From assembly GCF_017352135.1 (NCBI RefSeq), contig NZ_CP071454.1, positions 3,931,001-3,995,000 on the forward strand: a stretch of DNA of 64,000 nt. The letters run 5' to 3'. A program made the translations under genes and the position numbers. Every line of letters begins with the position of its first letter. Position 1 is the first letter of the stretch. Shown in pieces: positions 1 through 9,862 of the stretch. Below the pieces are notes generated by a model. The model was not told where the DNA came from and made no database searches. It saw only the letters and a program-made list of their open reading frames with translations. The stretch is from Rhizobium lentis (GTDB lineage: Bacteria > Pseudomonadota > Alphaproteobacteria > Rhizobiales > Rhizobiaceae).

Positions 1-333
1 CGCCGCTCCGGCGCCGATGCCGTCATGATCGGCAGGGGCTGCCAGGGCAGGCCGTGGCATGCCGGCGTGCTTGCCGGAGCCGCGGAGCCGCGACGCGAAG
101 AGATCGCCGATATCGCCGTCGAACACTACCGGATGATGCTCGATTTCTATGGCGAGGCGGTGGCGATCCGCCATGCCCGCAAGCATCTCGGCTGGTATCT
201 CGAGCGTTTTGCCCCCGCGCTTTCCGGCAAAGACAAGGCTGACATCATGACCTCGCGCGATCCGCGCGACGTTGTCGCCCGCCTTTGCGATGCGCTTGAT
301 GCAGCTGTTGTCGACAGCCGGGAGGCGGCATGA
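1..333 (+). CDS. tRNA-dihydrouridine synthase (Dus/NifR3 family), C-terminal part
   Basis: This is the last ~110 codons of a gene that begins before the window. The first visible residues, [11 protein letters not shown] and the following QGRPW, match the FMN-phosphate-binding end of the Dus TIM barrel. The later part, with [12 protein letters not shown], matches the helical tRNA-binding C-terminal domain. The family reduces uridine to dihydrouridine in tRNA D-loops. The stop overlaps the ntrB start as ATGA, the classical nifR3-ntrB-ntrC arrangement of alphaproteobacteria, so the genes are probably co-transcribed and translationally coupled. The identification rests on this fragment plus gene order. 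The subtype (DusA, B or C) cannot be decided, although the NifR3/DusB type is usual here. Confidence 0.88.
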   Translation, partial: RRSGADAVMIGRGCQGRPWHAGVLAGAAEPRREEIADIAVEHYRMMLDFYGEAVAIRHARKHLGWYLERFAPALSGKDKADIMTSRDPRDVVARLCDALDAAVVDSREAA

Positions 334-1484
334 CGAAGGATACGACATCTCCGCCTGATCATCTTGGCGGAACCGTCGCCATGGCCGTGCTGAACGCCAT
401 CCAGAACCCCGTCGTCATGGTCGACGAATCCGGCTTCATCGCCTTCGCCAATTGGGAGGCAGAGGCCTTCTTCGGCGCCAGCGCCTCGCATCTGGCGCGT
501 TACCGGATCTCGACCTTCATTCCTTTCGGCAGCCCGCTGCTGGCCCTGATCGATCAGGTGCGCGAGCGCAAGGCGCCGGTCAACGAATACCGCGTCGACT
601 TGAGCTCGCCGCGCCTCGGCCAGGACAAGCTCGTCGATCTCTATGTCGCCCCCGTGCTCAGCGAGCCCGGCGCCGTCGTCATCGTTTTTCAGGAACGTTC
701 GATGGCCGACAAGATCGATCGGCAGCTGACGCACCGCGCCGCCGCCCGCTCGGTCACCGGTCTCGCTTCCATGCTGGCGCACGAGATCAAGAACCCGCTC
801 TCCGGCATCCGCGGCGCTGCCCAGTTGCTGGAACAGTCGGTGATCGACGACGACCGGGCGCTGACCCGGCTAATTTGCGACGAGACCGACCGCATCGTCT
901 CGCTGGTCGATCGAATGGAAGTCTTTTCCGACGAACGCCCCGTCGACCGCATGCCGGTCAACATCCATTCCGTGCTCGATCACGTGAAGGCCGTCGCCAA
1001 GGCGGGCTTTGCCCGCAACCTCCGCATCACCGAGAGTTACGACCCATCGCTGCCGGCGGTCTATGCCAATCGCGACCAGCTCGTCCAGGTCTTCCTCAAC
1101 CTGGTGAAGAACGCCGCCGAAGCGGTCGGGGACCGGCCGGACGGCGAGATCATGCTGACGACCGCCTATCGCCCCGGCATCCGTCTCTCGGTTGCCGGCA
1201 CGCGTGAAAAGATCTCGCTGCCGCTGGAATTCTGCGTTCACGACAATGGCCCCGGCGTTCCCGCCGACCTGTTGCCGCATCTCTTCGATCCCTTCATCAC
1301 CACCAAAACGAACGGCAGCGGCCTCGGCCTGGCGCTGGTCGCCAAGATTATCGGCGATCATGGCGGCATCATCGAATGCGACAGCCAGAACAGCCGCACG
1401 ACATTCCGCGTTCTCATGCCGGCGTCGAAGGACGCCTCGCTTGAGGATGCTTCTTCCGTAAGCTCGACAGGACCTTCTCGATGA
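330..1484 (+). CDS. ntrB: Nitrogen regulation sensor histidine kinase NtrB
   Basis: This 384-residue soluble two-component kinase/phosphatase responds to nitrogen status through PII and controls NtrC phosphorylation. A PAS domain occupies roughly residues 18-125. The H-box [14 protein letters not shown] carries the phospho-accepting His at residue 151. An HATPase domain follows, with the N-box [14 protein letters not shown], the G1 box DNGPGVP and the G2 box GSGLGLALV. There is no transmembrane segment and the length is normal for the family. The start ATG overlaps the dus stop, and its own stop overlaps the ntrC start as ATGA, so all three genes are tightly coupled. Confidence 0.97.
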   Translation: MTKDTTSPPDHLGGTVAMAVLNAIQNPVVMVDESGFIAFANWEAEAFFGASASHLARYRISTFIPFGSPLLALIDQVRERKAPVNEYRVDLSSPRLGQDKLVDLYVAPVLSEPGAVVIVFQERSMADKIDRQLTHRAAARSVTGLASMLAHEIKNPLSGIRGAAQLLEQSVIDDDRALTRLICDETDRIVSLVDRMEVFSDERPVDRMPVNIHSVLDHVKAVAKAGFARNLRITESYDPSLPAVYANRDQLVQVFLNLVKNAAEAVGDRPDGEIMLTTAYRPGIRLSVAGTREKISLPLEFCVHDNGPGVPADLLPHLFDPFITTKTNGSGLGLALVAKIIGDHGGIIECDSQNSRTTFRVLMPASKDASLEDASSVSSTGPSR

Positions 1485-2932
1485 CAGCCACGATCCTCGT
1501 TGCAGATGATGATGCGGCCATCCGCACCGTGCTCAACCAGGCTTTGAGCCGCGCCGGTTACGACGTTCGTATCACCTCCAATGCCGCAACCCTCTGGCGC
1601 TGGATTTCGGCGGGGGAGGGCGATCTGGTCGTGACCGACGTGGTGATGCCGGACGAGAACGCCTTCGACCTCTTGCCGCGGATCAAGAAGGCGCGTCCCG
1701 ATCTGCCCGTCCTCGTCATGAGCGCGCAGAACACCTTCATGACCGCCATCAAGGCGTCGGAGAAGGGCGCCTACGACTATCTGCCGAAGCCCTTCGACCT
1801 GACCGAGCTGATCGGCATCATCGGCCGGGCGCTGGCTGAGCCGAAGCGCAAGCCTGCCAAGCTCGAAGAGGACATGCAGGACGGCATGCCGCTCGTTGGC
1901 CGCTCGGCCGCGATGCAGGAAATCTACCGTGTGCTCGCCCGCCTGATGCAGACGGATCTGACGCTGATGATTACTGGCGAATCCGGCACCGGCAAGGAGC
2001 TCGTCGCCCGGGCGCTGCATGATTACGGCAAGCGCCGCAACGGCCCCTTCGTCGCGATCAACATGGCGGCGATCCCGCGCGACCTGATCGAGTCGGAACT
2101 TTTCGGCCATGAAAAGGGCGCTTTCACCGGCGCGCAGACCCGCTCGACCGGCCGCTTCGAGCAGGCCGAAGGCGGCACGCTCTTCCTCGACGAGATCGGC
2201 GACATGCCGATGGATGCCCAGACCCGGCTTCTGCGCGTGTTGCAGCAGGGCGAATACACGACCGTCGGCGGCCGTACGCCGATCCGCACCGATGTTCGCA
2301 TCGTCGCCGCCACCAACAAGGATCTGAAGCAGGCGATCAACCAGGGCCTCTTCCGTGAGGATCTCTATTATCGGCTTAACGTCGTTCCGCTGCGCCTGCC
2401 GCCGCTGCGCGACCGCGCGGAGGATATTCCCGATCTCGTTCGCCACTTCATCCAGCAGGCCGAAAAGGAAGGCCTCGGCTCCAAACGCTTCGATCAGGAA
2501 GCGCTGGAACTGATGAAGGCCTATGCCTGGCCGGGCAACGTCCGCGAGCTGGAAAACCTCATCCGCCGTCTGATGGCGCTCTATCCGCAGGATGTCATCA
2601 CCCGCGAGATCATCGATGCCGAGCTGCGCTCCGATGTGCCCGACAGCCCGATCGACAAGGGGCCGATCCGCAGCGGCTCGATGACGATCGCCCAGGCCGT
2701 CGAAGAGAACATGCGCACCTATTTCGCAAGCTTCGGCGAAAACCTGCCGCCGCCCGGACTGTATGACCGCGTTCTGACGGAACTGGAATATCCGCTGATC
2801 CTCGCCGCCCTGACGGCAACCCGTGGCAACCAGATCAAGGCGGCCGATCTTCTCGGCCTCAACCGCAACACCTTGCGCAAGAAAATCAGGGAACTCGGCG
2901 TCTCTGTCTACAGAAGCTCCCGCACCGCCTGA
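1481..2932 (+). CDS. ntrC: Nitrogen regulation response regulator NtrC (sigma54 activator)
   Basis: This 483-residue sigma54-dependent enhancer-binding protein has a receiver domain at residues 1-120 with the phospho-acceptor Asp53 in [10 protein letters not shown]. The AAA+ domain carries Walker A GESGTGKE, an intact GAFTGA loop that contacts sigma54, and the Walker B region [11 protein letters not shown] Fis-type HTH ends the protein ([18 protein letters not shown]). It is phosphorylated by NtrB, encoded immediately upstream with an ATGA overlap, and activates nitrogen-assimilation genes such as glnII and glnK-amtB in rhizobia. All motifs needed for activity are present. Confidence 0.97.
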   Translation: MTATILVADDDAAIRTVLNQALSRAGYDVRITSNAATLWRWISAGEGDLVVTDVVMPDENAFDLLPRIKKARPDLPVLVMSAQNTFMTAIKASEKGAYDYLPKPFDLTELIGIIGRALAEPKRKPAKLEEDMQDGMPLVGRSAAMQEIYRVLARLMQTDLTLMITGESGTGKELVARALHDYGKRRNGPFVAINMAAIPRDLIESELFGHEKGAFTGAQTRSTGRFEQAEGGTLFLDEIGDMPMDAQTRLLRVLQQGEYTTVGGRTPIRTDVRIVAATNKDLKQAINQGLFREDLYYRLNVVPLRLPPLRDRAEDIPDLVRHFIQQAEKEGLGSKRFDQEALELMKAYAWPGNVRELENLIRRLMALYPQDVITREIIDAELRSDVPDSPIDKGPIRSGSMTIAQAVEENMRTYFASFGENLPPPGLYDRVLTELEYPLILAALTATRGNQIKAADLLGLNRNTLRKKIRELGVSVYRSSRTA

Positions 2933-3152
2933 AGAAAAGGCGGTAGGCTCCTCGTTCGCCCACCGCCTCCTCCTCCCAGTATCCGCCGCCACGGTTGGGA
3001 ACAAAATTTAATCTATCCGAGCCCGACTTCGGTTTGTATCTACGCCGGCAAACAAAAGCGCAGTGTCATTCTATGGTCACATAGTATTTGCGAGCCGTTG
3101 TTTGCCATCGGGCAAATGTCATTGAAGTTGCTGCTCTCGTCGTCGCCGCGCC

Positions 3153-3172
3153 TGTGGATAGGCTGTGGATAA
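3153..3172 (+). promoter_or_regulatory. Pair of DnaA-box-like sites in the ntrC downstream spacer
   Basis: TGTGGATAG (3153-3161) and the perfect DnaA-box complement TGTGGATAA (3164-3172) lie 11 bp apart, one helical turn, on the same strand. A further partial match, GGTGGATGA, follows. They sit in the 575-bp gene-free stretch 2933-3507, which also holds small palindromes and the terminator at 3310. Protein binding is inferred from the 9-mer consensus only. Confidence 0.4.
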
Positions 3173-3309
3173 CAGGTGGATGACACGGGTCGATCAACGG
3201 GCGATAACGTCCCCAATTCCGGTCGGTTGTTGCCTATCCGTTCCGAATCTCGTCATCTGCCGTCGCATGCTGTCGACTTCCGCCGCAACTGTCGCCGCCA
3301 GCATGCCAT

Positions 3310-3347
3310 GGGCGCTCCGACTGAGGTCGTGGAGCGCCCTTTCTTTT
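3310..3347 (+). terminator. Rho-independent terminator in the ntrC-aldo/keto reductase spacer
   Basis: A perfect 9-bp stem, GGGCGCTCC paired with GGAGCGCCC, encloses a 12-nt loop and is followed by TTTCTTTT. It lies about 380 bp after the ntrC stop with no credible coding region between. It could terminate a long ntrC 3' UTR or an independent small RNA starting in 2933-3300. The rest of 2933-3507 shows no gene. Confidence 0.8.
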
Positions 3348-3507
3348 CGTTGGAGCGACATGGTGTTTCATGGCGATCATTTTGGCGGGGTTGCGCCTCG
3401 CATATTGTTGCTGACGCCATAGATTACGCGGAACGGTCGCCGATCGATCGTGCGACGCCGGCCTCGGTTGGTGGTCGGTCCATGTTCACAACTATTGGAG
3501 CTGCGTG

Positions 3508-4497
3508 ATGGAATATCGTCGTTTGGGAAGGTCCGGTCTGCAGGTGAGCGAGTTCTCCTTCGGCTCATGGGTCACTTTCGGCAAGCAGGTGAACGGCGGC
3601 GACGCGGTCGATCTCATGCGGCTTGCCTACGACAGCGGGGTAAACTTCTTCGACAATGCCGAAGGCTATGAAAGCGGGAAGTCCGAGGTCGTCATGGGCG
3701 AGGCGCTGAAGTCGCTCGGCTGGAGCCGCGACAGCTTCATCGTCTCGAGCAAGGTCTTCTGGGGCGGCCAGAAACCGACGCAACGCGGATTGTCGCGCAA
3801 GCACGTGACCGACGCCTGCCATGCGGCGCTGAAGCGGCTTCAGGTCGATTACCTCGATCTTTATTTCTGTCACCGCCCGGATATCGACACGCCGATCGAG
3901 GAAACGGTCCGGGCCATGCATGATCTCGTCGCTCAGGGCAAGGTGCTCTATTGGGGAACCTCCGAATGGTCCGCACAGCAGTTGACCGAGGCCTATGCGG
4001 TTGCCCGGGACCTGCGCATCACGCCGCCCACCATGGAGCAGCCGCAGTACAACATCTTCGAACGCCAGAAGGTCGAGGCTGATTATCTCCCGCTCTACGA
4101 CCTGATCGGCCTTGGCACCACAATCTGGTCGCCGCTCGCCTCCGGCGTCCTCACAGGCAAATACAATAACGGCGTGCCCGCCGACAGCCGCATGAACCTG
4201 CCCGGCTACGAATGGCTGAAGGAAAGGTGGTCGAGCGACGCCGGCCGCGCCCAGCTCCGGCAAGTCGGCGAACTGGCAAAGCTCGCAGACGAAATTGGCT
4301 TGTCGATCACCCATCTCGCGCTTCTGTGGTGCCTCGCCAATCCGCACGTCTCGACCGTCATTCTCGGCGCCTCGCGTGCCAGCCAATTGCAGGATAATCT
4401 CGCGGCCCTCTCACACAGGCACAAGCTGACGGCAGACATCATGGAGCGGATCGATGCAATTGCCGGAAACAAACCGGAAGCACCGCGTCGATTCTAG
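3508..4497 (+). CDS. Aldo/keto reductase, Kv-channel beta-subunit-like (AKR6/12 type)
   Basis: This 329-residue NADPH-dependent oxidoreductase has a TIM-barrel fold. It starts MEYRRLGRSGL and shows the catalytic tetrad context: Asp and Tyr in FFDNAEGY, Lys in VSSKVFWG, and His in YFCHRPDIDTPIEE. The cofactor-binding end is STVILGASRASQL. Length and motif spacing fit the potassium-channel beta-subunit-like branch. ATG 3508 is chosen over the GTG one codon earlier because GGAG at 3497-3500 is 7 nt upstream. It stands alone between ntrBC and ntrYX, and the substrate is unknown. Confidence 0.92.
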   Translation: MEYRRLGRSGLQVSEFSFGSWVTFGKQVNGGDAVDLMRLAYDSGVNFFDNAEGYESGKSEVVMGEALKSLGWSRDSFIVSSKVFWGGQKPTQRGLSRKHVTDACHAALKRLQVDYLDLYFCHRPDIDTPIEETVRAMHDLVAQGKVLYWGTSEWSAQQLTEAYAVARDLRITPPTMEQPQYNIFERQKVEADYLPLYDLIGLGTTIWSPLASGVLTGKYNNGVPADSRMNLPGYEWLKERWSSDAGRAQLRQVGELAKLADEIGLSITHLALLWCLANPHVSTVILGASRASQLQDNLAALSHRHKLTADIMERIDAIAGNKPEAPRRF

Positions 4498-4641
4498 CGG
4501 GATCATATATCGACGGGCCAGACCGCGGCTCGTCGAGACACGTCGCTGCTGTCTATCCTATTAAGGTATAGGCATGCAGCGACGGACTGCGACAAGGTTG
4601 AGTTGCTAGCAAGTTTCTGCAAGGGCAGCAGGGGAAGCGGG

Positions 4642-4926
4642 ATGCACTTTCTTGAAGTTTTCGCGGTCGGAGGACTCTTGGCGGCTGCGATTTTTCACGT
4701 CGGCATGCTCCTTGTGTTTGAACACATGGCGAGCAAGATCAACAAATTTGGTCCTAACCTGGTGACCAAGATCGGCAAGGGACTGCCTGAGATCGATCTG
4801 CAAAGCCCGCTGATTCCGTTGCCGTTGAAGAATCAATTCCTGCTTTATCGGCGAGCTTGGATCGTCGTCATCGCAATACTGATGATGCCTCTTGCTCTCT
4901 ACTTGGTGGCGAAAGCCTACCATTGA
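4642..4926 (+). CDS. Small two-helix membrane protein, unknown function
   Basis: This 94-residue protein starts at ATG 4642, preceded by the purine-rich GGGGAAG at 4631; a TTG 13 codons earlier is less likely. Two hydrophobic helices, at about residues 5-24 and 70-90, flank a short soluble loop containing IDLQSPLIPLPLKNQ. I recognise no family. It is monocistronic, between the aldo/keto reductase and ntrY. Codon use looks like that of the neighbours and the start is well supported, so it is probably real. Confidence 0.6.
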   Translation: MHFLEVFAVGGLLAAAIFHVGMLLVFEHMASKINKFGPNLVTKIGKGLPEIDLQSPLIPLPLKNQFLLYRRAWIVVIAILMMPLALYLVAKAYH

Positions 4927-5177
4927 TGAGCCCTTCCAAGGATGCCGATACTACGTGGTGGGTAACACTCCATTGGGACGGGACGAGTTCATGCGCGGCT
5001 TGACAATGTGACAGTGGGCGTTGCATTTTCGCCACATTGCGTTGCTTAAAGGTCACGCAAGGGTTTTTGAACATTCGCTCCCGATCGAGCCGTTCCGACA
5101 GCGCTGGCTTCCGAGCCGGCGTTCTTTGGTTTCGATCGGATAGCGGGGCGGCAGGGTGCCGTCTGAAGAGAGGCCGG

Positions 5178-7448
5178 ATGACGCAGGATGGGGTAGCGCC
5201 AGCGGCGGCGGGCGAAGCGGTGACGACGGTGACCGATCGCCGCGCCCTTTTTGCCGTGCCCGGTCTTGTGCTTGCGGGCGGTGCTCTTCTCTGCGCCACG
5301 GTGACACTGTTCATACTGCTCGGCCTGACGCCGATCGCACCGACGTCGCATGTCGTCATCACGTCGGTGATCGTCAATTCCTTCTTCGTCCTGACGCTGC
5401 TCGCGCTCATCGGCCGCGAGGTGGCAAGGCTGCTCAAGGCGCGTACCCGCGGCAGGGCGGCCGCGCGCCTGCACATCCGCATCGTCGTGCTCTTCTCGAT
5501 CGTCGCGATCACGCCGGCGATCCTCGTTGCCATCTTCGCCAGCATCACGCTGAACGCCGGCCTCGATCGCTGGTTTGCGCTGCGCACCCAGTCGATCGTC
5601 AGCTCGTCGCGCAATATCGGCCAGGCCTATATGATGGAGAACGCCAGCTATCTGCAGGGGCAGACGGTTTCCATGGCGAACGACCTGGAGCGCAACCGCG
5701 CCCTCTACAACCTCGACAGGACGGGTTTTGCCGAGCTGATGACGCGGCAGGCGAGGGGCCGCGGCTTGCTCGGCGCCTTCCTTGTCGAAAGCGACGGCTC
5801 GGTAGTCGTCCAGGCCGATATCGCCACGGAAAAGCCGTTACCGGCCATTCCGCAGGACGCGTTGCAAAAGGCGGCGGCCGGCCAGCCGACCCTGATCCCG
5901 CCCGGCGTCACCAACCTCGTCGGCGCCATCATCAAGCTCGATGCCATCCAGGGCACGTTTCTTTATACGGTGAGGGCCGTCGATCCCAAGGTCATGGGCG
6001 CCATGCGCATGATGGAGGAAAACGCCACCGAATACCGCTCGATGGAGGCCAATCGCTTCTCGCTGCAGGTCGCATTCGCCGTGCTCTACATCGGCTTCGC
6101 GCTGATTGTGCTGCTGGCGGCGATCTGGACCGCGATTGCCGTGGCCGATCGCATCGTTCGGCCGATCCGGCTGCTGATCACGGCGGCCGACAGCGTTGCG
6201 TCGGGCAATATGGATATCGTCGTGCCGGTGCATGCCGTTGATGGCGACGTCGCCAATCTGTCGCGTACCTTCAACAAGATGATCTCGGAAATCCGCACCC
6301 AGCGTGACGAGATCCTCGAGGCCAAGGACGAGGTCGACGACCGCCGGCGCTTTATCGAGGCGGTGTTGTCGGGTGTTACCGCTGCCGTCATCGGCGTCGA
6401 GCAGGATCGACGCATCGCCATTGTCAACAGTTCGGCCGAAACGCTGATGTCGCTATCGGCCGGCGAGATGCTCGGCAAGCAGCTGGCCGATATCGCGCCC
6501 GAGGTCGACCAGGTGCTGACCGAGGCGGCGGTGCGTCACCGCGGCGATTTCCGCAAGCAGATCGCGCTGGTGCGCGGCGGCACGGTCAGGACGCTGAGCG
6601 TCCAGGTCACCCGTGAGGAAGTTCGCGACATGAGCGAATCCTATGTGATCACGCTCGACGACATCACCGACCTCGTCATCGCCCAGCGCTCGACCGCCTG
6701 GGGCGACGTGGCAAGGCGCATTGCCCACGAGATCAAGAATCCCCTGACGCCGATCCAGCTATCTGCCGAGCGCATCCAGCGCCGCTATGGCAAGCAGATC
6801 GACCAGGACGACCGCGCCGTCTTCGATCAGTGCACCGATACGATCATCCGCCAGGTCGGCGATATCGGCCGCATGGTCGACGAATTCTCCGCCTTTGCCC
6901 GCATGCCGAAGCCAACCAAGGAGCCGAGCGACCTGCGCGATATCCTGCGCGATGCGATCTTCCTGCGCGAAATGGGCAATCATCACGTTACCTTCCAGCA
7001 GGATTTCGGCGATCAGCCGCTGGAGGGCCTGTTCGACAGCCGCATGCTCGGCCAGGCTTTCGGAAATCTCATCAAGAATGCGGTGGAGTCGCTCGAAGCC
7101 GTTCCGAGCGACGAACGCGACGAACGCAAGGTTCTCGTGCGCGCGGCACTCGACGCCGGTCGCGACCGTTTCACCGTCGACGTGATCGACAATGGCCGCG
7201 GCCTGCCGGTAGAGAACCGCCATAGCATTCTGGAACCCTACATGACGATGCGCGAGAAGGGCACCGGCCTTGGGCTGGCCATCGTCAAGAAGATCATCGA
7301 GGAACATGGCGGACAGCTCGAGTTGCACGATGCGCCCGCCGATTTTGACCGGGGAAGAGGGGCCATGATCCGCGTGCATCTGCCACGCCTGGAGCCGACG
7401 CCCGCCACTCCCGAAGCCAATGACAAGGAAAGCGTTTATGGCCTCTGA
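5178..7448 (+). CDS. ntrY: Nitrogen/redox sensor histidine kinase NtrY
   Basis: This 756-residue membrane-bound kinase has N-terminal hydrophobic helices near residues 25-50, 58-82 and 95-120, a periplasmic region, another helix near 300-325, and then a HAMP linker (VADRIVRPIRLLI). A PAS domain follows, then the H-box [18 protein letters not shown] and an HATPase domain with GTGLGLAIVKKII. ATG 5178 is chosen because GAAGAGAGG lies just upstream and the protein then has the usual NtrY length. Longer upstream extensions are GC-rich and not conserved in character. The stop overlaps ntrX by 11 bp. NtrYX controls nitrate/nitrogen metabolism, and in relatives exopolysaccharide and respiration. Confidence 0.96.
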   Translation: MTQDGVAPAAAGEAVTTVTDRRALFAVPGLVLAGGALLCATVTLFILLGLTPIAPTSHVVITSVIVNSFFVLTLLALIGREVARLLKARTRGRAAARLHIRIVVLFSIVAITPAILVAIFASITLNAGLDRWFALRTQSIVSSSRNIGQAYMMENASYLQGQTVSMANDLERNRALYNLDRTGFAELMTRQARGRGLLGAFLVESDGSVVVQADIATEKPLPAIPQDALQKAAAGQPTLIPPGVTNLVGAIIKLDAIQGTFLYTVRAVDPKVMGAMRMMEENATEYRSMEANRFSLQVAFAVLYIGFALIVLLAAIWTAIAVADRIVRPIRLLITAADSVASGNMDIVVPVHAVDGDVANLSRTFNKMISEIRTQRDEILEAKDEVDDRRRFIEAVLSGVTAAVIGVEQDRRIAIVNSSAETLMSLSAGEMLGKQLADIAPEVDQVLTEAAVRHRGDFRKQIALVRGGTVRTLSVQVTREEVRDMSESYVITLDDITDLVIAQRSTAWGDVARRIAHEIKNPLTPIQLSAERIQRRYGKQIDQDDRAVFDQCTDTIIRQVGDIGRMVDEFSAFARMPKPTKEPSDLRDILRDAIFLREMGNHHVTFQQDFGDQPLEGLFDSRMLGQAFGNLIKNAVESLEAVPSDERDERKVLVRAALDAGRDRFTVDVIDNGRGLPVENRHSILEPYMTMREKGTGLGLAIVKKIIEEHGGQLELHDAPADFDRGRGAMIRVHLPRLEPTPATPEANDKESVYGL

Positions 7449-8802
7449 TATTCTCGTCGTCGACGACGAGCACGATATTCGCGAGATCGTTTCCGGCATT
7501 CTCTCCGACGAGGGGCACGAGACGCGCACCGCCCACGACAGCGATAGTGCGCTGGCGGCGATTTCCGATCGGGTGCCGCGGCTGATCTTCCTCGATATCT
7601 GGATGCAGGGCAGCAAGCTCGATGGCCTGTCGCTGCTCGACGAGATCAAGACTCGCCATCCTGATCTGCCCGTCGTAATGATCTCGGGCCACGGCAACAT
7701 CGAAACCGCCGTCTCGGCGATCAAGCGCGGCGCGTTCGATTTCATCGAGAAGCCCTTCAAGGCCGACCGGCTGATCCTGATCGCCGAACGCGCGCTCGAA
7801 AATTCCAAGCTCAAGCGCGAGGTCTCGGAACTCAAGCGCCGCACCGGCGATGCGTTGGAGCTGATCGGCACCTCGGTTGCCGTCTCGCAGCTGCGCCAGA
7901 CGATCGAGAAGGTGTCGCCGACCAACAGCCGCATCATGATCCTCGGCGCCTCCGGCTCCGGCAAGGAGCTGGTGGCGCGGATGATCCACAAGAAGTCGGC
8001 TCGCGCCAATGGCCCCTTCGTCGCGCTGAATGCCGCCAACATTACGCCCGATCGCATGGAAGTGGCGCTCTTCGGCACCGAGGGAACGCCCGGCCAGGCG
8101 CGCAAGATCGGCGCGCTGGAGGAAGCTCACCGCGGCATCCTCTATCTCGACGAGGTTGGCGAGATGCCGCGCGAGACGCAGAACAAGATCTTGCGCGTGC
8201 TCGTCGATCAGCAGTTCGAGCGGGTCGGCGGTTCCAAGCGCGTCAAGGTCGATGTCCGCATCATCTCCTCGACGGCCTATAATCTCGAGAGCCGCATTGC
8301 CGAAGGCTGGTTCCGTGAGGATCTTTATCATCGCCTTGCGGTCGTGCCGGTGCGCGTGCCGGCGCTGGCCGAGCGGCGCGAGGATATTCCCTTCCTCGTC
8401 GACCAGCTGATGCGCCAGATATCGGAGCAGGCCGGCATCCGTCCGCGCCGCATCGGCGACGATGCCATGGCCGTGCTGCAGGCGCATGACTGGCCGGGCA
8501 ATATCCGTCAGCTGCGCAACAATATCGAGCGCCTGATGATCCTTGCCCGCACCGACGGGCCGGATGCGCCGATCACCGCCGACATGCTGCCGACCGATCT
8601 CGGCGACATGCTGCCCAAGGTATCGGCCAAGAACGACTATCACATCATGACGCTGCCATTGCGCGAAGCCCGTGAGATGTTCGAGAAGGATTATCTGATC
8701 GCCCAGATCAACCGCTTCGGCGGCAATATCTCGCGTACCGCCGAATTCGTCGGCATGGAGCGCTCGGCGCTGCACCGCAAGCTGAAGTCGCTCGGCGTCT
8801 AG
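7438..8802 (+). CDS. ntrX: Response regulator NtrX
   Basis: This 454-residue partner of NtrY overlaps its end by 11 bp. The receiver domain contains FLDIWMQGSKLDG with the phospho-acceptor Asp. The AAA+ domain has Walker A GASGSGKE and the Walker B region YLDEVGEMP. A Fis-type HTH ends the protein (ISRTAEFVGMERSALHRKL). The loop equivalent to the GAFTGA motif of NtrC is replaced by FGTEGTPGQARKIG, so direct sigma54 activation is unlikely. Alphaproteobacterial NtrX proteins are reported to act partly as sigma70-type regulators. ATG 7438 is taken as the start; a TTG-initiated form six codons longer would be deeper inside ntrY. Confidence 0.95.
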   Translation: MASDILVVDDEHDIREIVSGILSDEGHETRTAHDSDSALAAISDRVPRLIFLDIWMQGSKLDGLSLLDEIKTRHPDLPVVMISGHGNIETAVSAIKRGAFDFIEKPFKADRLILIAERALENSKLKREVSELKRRTGDALELIGTSVAVSQLRQTIEKVSPTNSRIMILGASGSGKELVARMIHKKSARANGPFVALNAANITPDRMEVALFGTEGTPGQARKIGALEEAHRGILYLDEVGEMPRETQNKILRVLVDQQFERVGGSKRVKVDVRIISSTAYNLESRIAEGWFREDLYHRLAVVPVRVPALAERREDIPFLVDQLMRQISEQAGIRPRRIGDDAMAVLQAHDWPGNIRQLRNNIERLMILARTDGPDAPITADMLPTDLGDMLPKVSAKNDYHIMTLPLREAREMFEKDYLIAQINRFGGNISRTAEFVGMERSALHRKLKSLGV

Positions 8803-8803
8803 A

Positions 8804-8851
8804 ACATGATGCCGAAAAGTGTCAGCGGTTTTCGGGCAACATCATGCTCCA
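8804..8851. repeat. Short rhizobial intergenic palindromic element
   Basis: Imperfect inverted repeat arms, AACATGATGCCGAAAA and TTTTCGGGCAACATCATG, surround a short centre directly after the ntrX stop. From memory, very similar ~45-bp palindromes occur in many Rhizobium intergenic spacers. It may also act as the ntrX 3' hairpin. Copy number cannot be tested here. Confidence 0.55.
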
Positions 8852-8927
8852 CTTTTTGATCTTGCAGGCGCGGCGGGAGCCGCGCCGCCCTTGCCCTTGC
8901 TATCCTTCCCCGAAGATCAGGTTCCCC

Positions 8928-9791
8928 ATGCCGAGAATTGCCTATGTGAACGGCCGTTACGTCAAGCATTCCGATGCCCGAGTGCATATCGAGGACCGCG
9001 GCTACCAGTTCTCCGATGGCGTCTATGAGGTCTGCGAGGTGCGTCACGGCTATATCGTCGATCTCACCCGTCACCTGAACCGCCTCGACCGTTCGCTCGG
9101 TGAGCTCAGCATCGCCTGGCCGATGAGCCGGGCGGCACTGACGCAGGTCATTCGCGAGACGCTGCGCCGCAACCATGTCCGCAACGGGCTTTTCTACCTG
9201 CAGGTGACGCGCGGTGTGGCGCGCCGTGACCATGTCTTCCCGGCCGAGGGCACGCCGCCCTCGCTTGTCATAACCGCCAAGAGCACCGACCCGAAGATCA
9301 TCGCCGCCAAGAACGCCAATGGCATCAAGGCGATCACCGTTGCCGACAACCGCTGGGATCGCGTCGACATCAAATCCGTCGGCCTGCTTCCGAATGCGAT
9401 GGCGCGCCAGCAGGCCAAGGAAGCCGGCGCCCAGGAGGCGATCTATGTCGACGCCGACGGTATGGTGAAGGAAGGGGCGGCGACCAATGTCTGGATCGTC
9501 GATTCGGATGGAACGCTGGTGACGCGGCCGGCCGAACACGGCATTCTGCGCGGCATTACCCGCACCACATTGATGGATGTGGCCGCCAGGCTGGGTTTGA
9601 AGATCACTGAGCGGAATTTCTCCGTTTCCGAAATGCTCGCAGCCCGCGAGGTCTTTCTCACCGCAGCCACAAGTGTCTGTTTTCCGGTCGTTTCCGTCGA
9701 TGGCCAAACCATTGCCAATGGTCACCCCGGCAGCCTCTCGCAGAAAGTCCGCGAAGCCTTTTTCGACGTTGCGGAAAAGATTGCGATTTGA
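8928..9791 (+). CDS. D-amino-acid aminotransferase (class IV PLP aminotransferase)
   Basis: This 287-residue fold-type IV PLP enzyme resembles D-alanine aminotransferase, which interconverts D-amino acids and 2-oxo acids for peptidoglycan D-Glu/D-Ala supply. The signature MPRIAYVNGRYV, the HIEDRGYQFSDGVYEV motif and the PLP-lysine context DIKSVGLLPNAMARQ are present. The phosphate-binding EGAATNVWIV and the later ITRTTLMD segment also fit the family. ATG 8928 begins the conserved N-terminus; upstream in-frame codons run through the palindromic spacer. It sits between ntrX and hfq, as in other Rhizobiales. A branched-chain or aminodeoxychorismate lyase function is a less likely alternative. 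Confidence 0.9.
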   Translation: MPRIAYVNGRYVKHSDARVHIEDRGYQFSDGVYEVCEVRHGYIVDLTRHLNRLDRSLGELSIAWPMSRAALTQVIRETLRRNHVRNGLFYLQVTRGVARRDHVFPAEGTPPSLVITAKSTDPKIIAAKNANGIKAITVADNRWDRVDIKSVGLLPNAMARQQAKEAGAQEAIYVDADGMVKEGAATNVWIVDSDGTLVTRPAEHGILRGITRTTLMDVAARLGLKITERNFSVSEMLAAREVFLTAATSVCFPVVSVDGQTIANGHPGSLSQKVREAFFDVAEKIAI

Positions 9792-9862
9792 TACCAAGAT
9801 TTGCTGGACTGGTGGAATGAGGGTGCCGCCGGTCTTGCATGGAGAGCTTGATTGATATTCTA

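Noticed and set aside
1358..3004. Long open frame antisense to ntrC
   Set aside because: High-GC antisense shadow; composition is Arg/Gly/Asp-rich without domains, and ntrC is certain.
3165..3508. Overlapping short frames in the ntrC spacer
   Set aside because: They cross the DnaA-box-like sites and the terminator hairpin, lack ribosome sites and resemble no protein.
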